Of a stretch of 9,160 nucleotides of DNA, positions 1 through 6,066 are shown piece after piece (position 1 is the first letter of the stretch; each line of letters begins with the position of its first letter). The DNA is taken from NCBI GenBank assembly GCA_002310015.1, contig DBYQ01000030.1:1-9160 (forward strand), written 5' to 3'. The DNA is from Bacteroidales bacterium UBA1182 (GTDB lineage Bacteria > Bacteroidota > Bacteroidia > Bacteroidales > Bacteroidaceae). The translations under genes and the position numbers were made by a program. The notes beneath the pieces are model-generated. The model was not told the origin of the DNA. It saw only the letters and a list, made by a program, of their open reading frames with translations, and ran no database searches.

Positions 1-1330
1 GAAGATTGAACTTGCCGGAACATACGGATACAGGCGGATGATAAAGACATCATTGCCGTCCATACTGATGATGCTTGCCATATCGGTCTATAGCATCGTT
101 GATGGACTGTTTGTATCCAACTATACCGGAACCACTGCCTTTGCCGCACTCAACCTGATTTGGCCCGCCATAATGATGACCGGTGCCATAGGACTAATGT
201 TCGGCACAGGCGGCAGCGCATACGTGGCCATGATCCTGGGGCAAGGTGACAAGGAACGCGCCTGCCGCGCCTTCAGCATGGTTGTCAAGACGCTGTTCAT
301 TGTGGGGGTGATAGTGACAATCCTCTTCTTCATCTTTATCAGACCAATATCGGCCCTGCTCGGTGCATCGGGCCAGATGCTTGACTACAGTGTCCGTTAC
401 GGGCGTATCGTGCTCACGGCAATGCCGTTCTACATGATGCAGATGGCCTTCCAATCTCTCTTTATGACTGCTGAGATTCCGCAGCTGGGCACCCGTCTAA
501 CCCTGATCTGCGGCATTACCAACATAGCGCTCGATGTCCTGTTCATTGCCGTCTTCAAGTGGGGTCTGACAGGTGCGGCCATTGCAACAGCCGCCGGAAT
601 GGCGCTTGGCGGAATCTATCCGCTGTACTATTTCAACTCCAAACGCAACAAGACACACCTGAGGTTTGTTCGCACCAGCACAGACAACACCAGCATACTC
701 CAGGTCTGCTCCAACGGCCTCTCAGAATACGTAGGCAACATCTCACTGAGCATTGTGAGCATGTGCTACAACCTGCAACTCATGCGCCTGATCGGTGAAA
801 AGGGCGTAGCGGTTTATGGCATCCTAATGTACATAGGCTTTGTGTATGCATCGGTCTTTATCGGGTTCAACCTGGCCATATCGCCCGTAATCAGTTACAA
901 TTACGGGGCGCAGAACCATGATGAGCTGAAACGCCTGCTGCGCAAAAGCCTGGTGCTGCTCTTCTGCGCCGGCAGTGTGCTGACAGTCCTGTCAGAGGTA
1001 TTGAGTGGCCCGATGGCAGGAATCTTTGTAGGTTATGACCCGGAACTGAAAGCCCTCACGGCACACGCCATACGGCTGTACATGCTCAGTTTCATGATTT
1101 GCGGCCTCAACATGTTTGTATCAGCCTTCTTCACTGCCCTGAACAACGGAATAGTATCGGCCGTAGCGGCATTCACCCGCACCCTGATCTTTGAGTTGGG
1201 CGCAGTATTCATCCTGCCGCTAATCTGGGGCCTCAACGGAGTCTGGCTCGCAGTAGATCTGGCCGATATCCTGGCCCTGCTCCTCTCAGTCATCCTCCTC
1301 TACTCTTTCCGCTCCCGCTATCACTATTGA
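1..1330 (+). CDS. MATE family efflux transporter (5'-partial)
   Basis: Inner-membrane Na+ or H+ antiporter of the MATE (multidrug and toxic compound extrusion) family, which exports cationic drugs or metabolites. The protein is almost entirely hydrophobic, with about 12 predicted membrane segments, and includes family-like stretches such as LPSILMMLAISVYSIVDGLF in the first helix, GLMFGTGGSAYVA in the second and PQLGTRL between helices. The frame stays open from the ATG at 38 back to base 2, and those codons read KIELAGTYGYRR, which matches the short cytoplasmic leader that usually precedes helix 1 in this family. The true start is therefore probably a few codons before the window, and the ATG at 38 is internal. 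About 442 residues are visible against a usual 440-460, so very little is missing. The TGA stop is at 1328-1330. It converges on the minus-strand GH3 unit with a 15-bp gap. Family assignment is firm; the substrate is unknown. Confidence 0.93.
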   Translation, partial: KIELAGTYGYRRMIKTSLPSILMMLAISVYSIVDGLFVSNYTGTTAFAALNLIWPAIMMTGAIGLMFGTGGSAYVAMILGQGDKERACRAFSMVVKTLFIVGVIVTILFFIFIRPISALLGASGQMLDYSVRYGRIVLTAMPFYMMQMAFQSLFMTAEIPQLGTRLTLICGITNIALDVLFIAVFKWGLTGAAIATAAGMALGGIYPLYYFNSKRNKTHLRFVRTSTDNTSILQVCSNGLSEYVGNISLSIVSMCYNLQLMRLIGEKGVAVYGILMYIGFVYASVFIGFNLAISPVISYNYGAQNHDELKRLLRKSLVLLFCAGSVLTVLSEVLSGPMAGIFVGYDPELKALTAHAIRLYMLSFMICGLNMFVSAFFTALNNGIVSAVAAFTRTLIFELGAVFILPLIWGLNGVWLAVDLADILALLLSVILLYSFRSRYHY

Positions 1331-1374
1331 CACAGGGAAACGACCCTAACGTGTCAAAATGAAACGGTCGTTTT
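1328..1374. terminator. Possible bidirectional terminator at convergent junction
   Basis: Two overlapping inverted repeats lie between and across the two convergent stop codons. One pairs TGACACAGGG (1328-1337) with CCCT (1344-1347) and GTGTCA (1351-1356), leaving a 3-nt bulge. The other pairs AAACGACC (1338-1345) with GGTCGTTT (1366-1373) across a 20-nt loop and runs into a fourth T. The two structures are mutually exclusive. The U-tracts are short (four at most), so this is not a textbook intrinsic terminator. Position supports the call more than sequence does. Confidence 0.35.
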
Positions 1375-2149
1375 GGGCAACGGCGGTGATGTCAGTATCT
1401 GACTTTTTTTCTATGGAATTGCAGTGGGAGCAGCCGGGCAGATAGAACAGGTAGCCGTCTGTGCAGCCCAGCACAAAGCGGTCCATGCGGGAATCATATG
1501 CCATTGAGAGGGGCTGGTGTTCAAGGGATAGTGTCTGGCCACTTTCAGTGTAGGTCAGGGTGCGCTCACTCCAGATGTTGCCGGCGGTTGATGTATAGAC
1601 GGCGGGGGTGCCGTCATCATGTATTCCGGCTATGAAGATGCTGTTGTCCGATGCACTGATGGCTCTGAAACGGGTATGGTCATAGTAGAGAAAATATGTG
1701 CCGTTAAAGTCCAAAGCCGTAAAAGATTTGCAATTGTCATCGGTGGATAATATAGTACCGTTCGCCGTAAGGATGAATGTCTTTTTGCCTGAACAGGCTA
1801 TGCCTACCACTTTATCCGCATTATTGGTAATCTGCTTGCGGCACAGGCGGCTGCTCTTGCCGCTGCGCTCTACCTTAAGGATCATGCAGTCAGAAGTTAC
1901 GGCAAGCACTGAGCCATCAGTTACCTCAATGCCGGCTAACTCTGTTTTAAGGTTCACGCTGTCCAGATGGACACCGTCAATATCTGTCCAGTAAAGCATT
2001 CCGTCAGTGGAGGCTATCACGAAACCGTCATCAAACGGTTTGGCATCAATAATCTGCGGGGTTGCGGCATACAAACTGAAAGCTGTCCCCCACCATAACA
2101 TTATTATGGCAGGGAACAGTTTCCAGCTATGCTTGTGCCTTAAGAGCAT
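1346..2149 (-). CDS. Secreted beta-propeller-like protein of unknown function
   Basis: A 267-aa exported protein that I cannot assign to a characterised family. The N-terminus has a basic start (MLLRHKHSWK), a hydrophobic core (LFPAIIMLWWGTAFSLYA) and a likely signal peptidase I site near residues 28-29. No lipobox cysteine is visible. The mature part consists of repeated short beta units of the type 'DG-x-L/I-Y/L': DGMLYWTDIDG, SDCMILKVERSG, ANGTILSTDDNCKSF, and near the C-terminus TDGYLFYLPG. These resemble blades of BNR/YCF48-type beta-propellers, seen in sialidase-like and photosystem-assembly-like proteins, but the length would give only about four or five blades. No sialidase Asp-box series or catalytic residues are evident. 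A CxxC pair lies in PGCSHC near the end. The ATG at 2147-2149 is 5 bp after the GH3 stop, so the two are almost certainly co-transcribed and probably translationally coupled. A role with the GH3 product in glycan handling is inference only. Confidence 0.8.
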   Translation of the reverse strand: MLLRHKHSWKLFPAIIMLWWGTAFSLYAATPQIIDAKPFDDGFVIASTDGMLYWTDIDGVHLDSVNLKTELAGIEVTDGSVLAVTSDCMILKVERSGKSSRLCRKQITNNADKVVGIACSGKKTFILTANGTILSTDDNCKSFTALDFNGTYFLYYDHTRFRAISASDNSIFIAGIHDDGTPAVYTSTAGNIWSERTLTYTESGQTLSLEHQPLSMAYDSRMDRFVLGCTDGYLFYLPGCSHCNSIEKKSDTDITAVAQNDRFILTR

Positions 2150-2154
2150 CAGTG

Positions 2155-5100
2155 TTATCTGTTCTTGATCTTGAACCAGTCAAACCAGGCCCTGAACGGG
2201 GCGCTGTTCTGCTGAGCCGGTGCTGCGGCGGCAGCTCCGCCGGGACGCATACCCATACGCATGTTCATCACGCCCTGACATGCCATCACTCCAGCCTGGA
2301 TATCCTTAAGCGAGATGTCAGCCTGACCGGCCTGAACCCAACTCTTTCCGTCAACTGAGTAATATGCAGTGTAGATACTGCCGTCCTTGTCAAGTTTAAG
2401 ATATATGTTATTATTCTTGATTTCGGCCCCTGCCAAGCTCACACTTACCGTGCTCTTGGATGATCCGTTCTCCTCAACATAGAGTTGCACGTTCCCTGAA
2501 GCAGGTGCTGGTGCTGCTGCCTGCTGGCCACGACGGAATCCGGCGGCGGTATAAACCAGTTTTACAAAATGTGAATCATCCTGATAAGCTACCAGACCGG
2601 CATTCTGTGCAGAAACAGGAACAGCGTTTGTGGCGAGTCTGGTCTCAATTGTCCAGTCAGTATTGGCGCTCTGAAGAATCATGTTGGCTGCGTTGTCAGA
2701 CGTACCGTTTATATCACCTGTCTCAGCGATAATCGACAACCAGCCGTTATCTATCACAAGATTCTCATCATTGCGGCGTATCACTTTCCACTGACTGCCC
2801 AGACTGTTGTTATTGAACTCATCAGGAACACCCTTAGTGCCAAAGTTCACATAGTAGCTCTGTACATCACCGGTTACAGGCTCTGATACTGTTACGACAG
2901 CAGTTCCGGGTACTGTAGGAGCCTGCTCCACGTTTACGCTCAGCTGCGGTGACTTGGCTGTAGCTGTAACCTTTGATGACATCTTACCCAGCACGCTGTA
3001 CTGGTTACGGCCACGCTTGAGCAGAGACTTGCCTGCATTCTTGAGAGTAGCCAGTGAGAGGTCAGCGTTAACTTTTACTGAATAGGTATCACTTACTGTC
3101 TTGCCGCCGTATGTAACACTCACTGTTACGGTAGCTATACCGGGGCCTACTGCTGTAAGCAGGCCGGAAGCATTGATACTGGCCACAGCAGGATTACTGC
3201 TCACGTACTTGACGGTAGCCTTGTCCAGACCTATGAACGAGTCATCAGTAAGGCAGGCCGTTGTCTGCGTCTGGGCGGTCTGGCCAATCTCAAGGACTGA
3301 CACGCGGCAATCGGCCACCACGGTCTTGAGTTGCGGGTTATAGCGTCCGTTCATATTGGCTGATACTGTGCCGCGGATATCCTTTGATGATGAACCTATC
3401 TCAAATATGTAACGGCCAGAATCGTATGTGATGCGGTCACTCTTCATATCCCAGAACCACAGGTCAGCGCAGTCTATCTCAATCTCCACCAGGCGGGTCT
3501 GTCCGCGCGGAATGGTTACGCGCTTGAATCCCTTGAGCCTCTTTATAGGACGCTGCAGTGATGCAGGGCTGTCTGGTGTGGTCATATAGATCTGTACCAC
3601 CTCATCACCGTCAAAACTGCCGGTGTTCTTTACGTTTACACTGATGGTAATCTTGTCATTGGGAGTGATTGAACTCTTGCTTATGATAAAGTCTGAATAC
3701 TCAAATGTGGTGTAACTGAGTCCGTAACCGAACTCGTATGATACCGGCTTGGTAAAGTACCACAGGGTACGGCCGGGTTTGCCGTTCTCTGCACGCAGGG
3801 TGTAATCTGTAATAGGCGGCAGATCCTTGACAGACTTATACCAGGTAGCATTCAGCTTACCGCCGGGAGTGACATCGCCAAACAGAACCAAAGGTATTGC
3901 GGCACCCTGAGCCTGGCCGTTGTAACCGGTCCAGAGTATGCCGGGAATGTTCTCCAGGTTCTTGAAGTCCTCAACCTCAACGCAACCAAGAGTCTGCATC
4001 ACCACGATGGTGTTCTTGTTCTCCTTAGCAACTGCCTGTATCAGTTTCACCTGATTACCCGGCAGGCTCAGGGTAAGACGGTCAGCCTCCTCAGTTGCGG
4101 TGTTCTCATCGGTACCAACAAATACTATGGCTACGTCTGATTTACGTGCTGCTGCCAGTACATCCTCAGCAATCTCATCATCCTCTGGTGCCTTATAGAC
4201 CAAGAACAGAGTCTGCGGGCCGTTGTAACCCAGGCGGTTTACCTTGCCCTCCATGGGGGTGCTGGCGCCATAAACGCCGCCTACCCTCTTGCCCGATGCA
4301 CGGGTGGCCTCAATGGTGCTTATCAGGTTACCCTCAGGTGAGCCTACATGCACCTCAATGATACCGCCCTCTGTGGGGATATTGGCACCGATGGTTATCT
4401 TGTCAACATTGATAAGGTCAACGTTCTCATATGCGGTCCATGAACCGTCATCAATGGAGCGTACCTGCTCCTCTGTGCCCATACCCGAGCCAACGGTTAT
4501 ACCATCTGATGATGAACTATACTTGGTAGCGTCATGATGGCTCTTGCTGCCATCGGCCTTCTCAAGGTCAAAATAGGCTACGTAAAGCAGGTTGCTCTTG
4601 CTCTTGGTGCTTCCACCCTGTGCCAGGGTGACCTCAATATCCAAACCCTTGTCAGCAATGTACTTGCTGATACCGGCATATGGGCTTGTGCGACTGGACT
4701 GCTCAGGACGTCCTGAATACGGTCCCAGCTCAACGCGGTCAGCCTGCGGGCCGATGAGCGCGATGCTCTTGATATCCTTGAGGCTGATGGGCAGAGCCTT
4801 GTTGGTCTTGCCCGGAACCTGATCGTTCTTGAGCAGTACGGGAGTGCGTGTTGCCACCTCAAGGGCGATGGCCTGGCTGCGCTCAGAGTTCACGGTGCTG
4901 GCCGGATAGAGGTTGTAAGGCACCTTGGTTACAGGGTCAAACTCACCTGTACGCATACGTATCTCAAACATATTGACCAGGGCGCGGTCCATATCGGCCT
5001 CAGTGATAAGGCCTTTCTCAAGTGCACTCAGGGCATAACGCTGATATACGCTTCCGCAGTCAGAGTCAACACCGGCCTTGAGTCCGGCGGCGGTTGCCTC

Positions 5101-5958
5101 CTCAGCAGTCTCCACATAGTAGTGACCCGTGTAGATATCCTCAATGGCGGCGCAGTCACCTGTCACGTAACCCTTCATTCCGTATGTGCGGCGGGCGATG
5201 GTGTCCAGGTACAATGCACTGGCTGATGTAGGCACATGGTTCACAGCATTGTATGATGACATGATGGATGGCAGATTATCCTTCTCTATCAGTTCCTTAT
5301 AAGGATAGAGATAGAACTCACGCATATCGCGGCTGTCCATATTGGAACTGCCCACGTGGCGGTCAAACTCACTGTTGTTGGCAAAATAGTGCTTGGCACA
5401 GGGAACGGCCTTCATATAAACGGGGTCATTGCCCATCATACCGCGCACGAATCCACTTGACATGACTGCAGCCAGGAACGGGTCCTCACCGTAGCTCTCA
5501 CCGGTACGGCCCCAACGCGGGTCACGAATAGGCTCCACCACCGGACTCCAGAACGTAAGTCCCTTGGTGCCTGTCTGGAATATGGCGCGGGCCTCATCGG
5601 CTATGACTGATGCCTCAAGCTCCAGCAGATCCGGATCCCAGGTGGAACCCAGAGCCACACTGCCTGGAAATGATGTAGGTCCCTGCAGACCCACCGATGC
5701 GTTGGCACCTGACAGCACGCCGTGCAGAGCCTCACTCCACACGTTATACTGTTTTATACCTAAGCGGGGAACAGCGGCCATGTTATTGCCCAAAAGGGCC
5801 TGTTTCTCTTCTAATGTAAGGCGTGACACCAAGTCAACCGCCCTCTCCTGGAATGAATAGTTGGTGTTCTTGTAAACGGGAACACTCTCCTGCGCCAAGG
5901 CAGGTGCGGCACACAATGCAAATGCCGCAATGATGGTCAGTAATTGTTTAGTTTTCAT
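2155..5958 (-). CDS. Secreted multi-domain glycoside hydrolase family 3 (putative beta-xylosidase/beta-glucosidase)
   Basis: Exo-acting GH3 glycosidase, about 1267 aa, exported by a signal peptide (MKTKQLLTIIAAFALCAAPALA, cleavage after about residue 22). The ATG at 5956-5958 is chosen because it starts this signal peptide; an upstream in-frame TTG at 5991 only adds a polar stretch. The N-terminal barrel shows WSEALHG (W74), DPRWGR (146-151), KHY (189-191) and the nucleophile motif TGDC with D268. The WSEALHG and GDC context resembles beta-xylosidase-type GH3 enzymes. The C-terminal GH3 sandwich carries ATEEADRLTLSLPG, where E623 is the best acid/base candidate. A CBM6-like module (about 456-587, WTAYENVDLINVDKI to LFLVYKA) interrupts this sandwich. 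An FnIII-like domain (about 774-850), a Big_2 domain (about 874-964), an Ig-like spacer and a C-terminal concanavalin-like domain (about 1044-1267, resembling the beta-xylosidase C-terminal type, ending FDWFKI) follow. The protein is far longer than a minimal GH3 (about 700-850 aa). The substrate is not determined by the sequence. Confidence 0.95.
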   Translation of the reverse strand: MKTKQLLTIIAAFALCAAPALAQESVPVYKNTNYSFQERAVDLVSRLTLEEKQALLGNNMAAVPRLGIKQYNVWSEALHGVLSGANASVGLQGPTSFPGSVALGSTWDPDLLELEASVIADEARAIFQTGTKGLTFWSPVVEPIRDPRWGRTGESYGEDPFLAAVMSSGFVRGMMGNDPVYMKAVPCAKHYFANNSEFDRHVGSSNMDSRDMREFYLYPYKELIEKDNLPSIMSSYNAVNHVPTSASALYLDTIARRTYGMKGYVTGDCAAIEDIYTGHYYVETAEEATAAGLKAGVDSDCGSVYQRYALSALEKGLITEADMDRALVNMFEIRMRTGEFDPVTKVPYNLYPASTVNSERSQAIALEVATRTPVLLKNDQVPGKTNKALPISLKDIKSIALIGPQADRVELGPYSGRPEQSSRTSPYAGISKYIADKGLDIEVTLAQGGSTKSKSNLLYVAYFDLEKADGSKSHHDATKYSSSSDGITVGSGMGTEEQVRSIDDGSWTAYENVDLINVDKITIGANIPTEGGIIEVHVGSPEGNLISTIEATRASGKRVGGVYGASTPMEGKVNRLGYNGPQTLFLVYKAPEDDEIAEDVLAAARKSDVAIVFVGTDENTATEEADRLTLSLPGNQVKLIQAVAKENKNTIVVMQTLGCVEVEDFKNLENIPGILWTGYNGQAQGAAIPLVLFGDVTPGGKLNATWYKSVKDLPPITDYTLRAENGKPGRTLWYFTKPVSYEFGYGLSYTTFEYSDFIISKSSITPNDKITISVNVKNTGSFDGDEVVQIYMTTPDSPASLQRPIKRLKGFKRVTIPRGQTRLVEIEIDCADLWFWDMKSDRITYDSGRYIFEIGSSSKDIRGTVSANMNGRYNPQLKTVVADCRVSVLEIGQTAQTQTTACLTDDSFIGLDKATVKYVSSNPAVASINASGLLTAVGPGIATVTVSVTYGGKTVSDTYSVKVNADLSLATLKNAGKSLLKRGRNQYSVLGKMSSKVTATAKSPQLSVNVEQAPTVPGTAVVTVSEPVTGDVQSYYVNFGTKGVPDEFNNNSLGSQWKVIRRNDENLVIDNGWLSIIAETGDINGTSDNAANMILQSANTDWTIETRLATNAVPVSAQNAGLVAYQDDSHFVKLVYTAAGFRRGQQAAAPAPASGNVQLYVEENGSSKSTVSVSLAGAEIKNNNIYLKLDKDGSIYTAYYSVDGKSWVQAGQADISLKDIQAGVMACQGVMNMRMGMRPGGAAAAAPAQQNSAPFRAWFDWFKIKNR

Positions 5959-5977
5959 ACAGTAGGGTTTATGATTT

Positions 5978-5986
5978 GCGAATATA
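5978..5986 (-). promoter_or_regulatory. Weak candidate -7 element for the GH3 gene
   Basis: On the minus strand this reads TATATTCGC, one mismatch from the Bacteroidetes -7 consensus TAnnTTTG. It lies about 20 bp before the GH3 ATG. No TTTG/TTG -33 element is seen at the expected spacing, so this is only a candidate. The GH3 gene may instead be read from the FISUMP gene upstream. Confidence 0.22.
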
Positions 5987-6027
5987 CACAATCGGGACGG
6001 TTCCTTCTGCGTTCTTTCGATTTTTTT

Positions 6028-6058
6028 TGACCCAAAGGGGACTGTCCCCTTTGGGTCA
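6028..6058. repeat. Perfect 15-bp-arm palindrome (REP-like) after the FISUMP gene
   Basis: Left arm TGACCCAAAGGGGAC (6028-6042), a central T at 6043, and right arm GTCCCCTTTGGGTCA (6044-6058) are exact reverse complements. In RNA or single-stranded DNA the innermost pairs would open to form the loop. The motif GTCACTT occurs at 6055-6061, overlapping the right arm, and again at 6066-6072, overlapping the stop codon of the FISUMP gene, with an 11-bp period. An eight-T run occupies 6021-6028 on the plus strand, so a minus-strand transcript leaving the hairpin meets A residues rather than a U-tract. That argues against a normal intrinsic terminator for the FISUMP gene. GGGGAC/GTCCCC-core palindromes like this resemble dispersed REP-type elements as I recall them; whether this one is repeated in the genome cannot be seen here. 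Confidence 0.8.
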
Positions 6059-6066
6059 CTTTTGCG

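Noticed and set aside
2152..2358. Plus-strand open frame opposite the GH3 3' end
   Set aside because: Shadow of the GH3 gene; the translation includes a low-complexity THTHTHVHH stretch arising from antisense of the Met/Arg-rich loop.
5959..5991. Upstream TTG start for the GH3 gene
   Set aside because: It would place about 11 polar residues before a canonical signal peptide; the ATG at 5958 gives a normal export signal.
6028..6058. Standard intrinsic terminator of the FISUMP gene
   Set aside because: The stem is strong, but the minus-strand sequence after it is an A-tract; the T-run lies on the wrong side for the direction of transcription.
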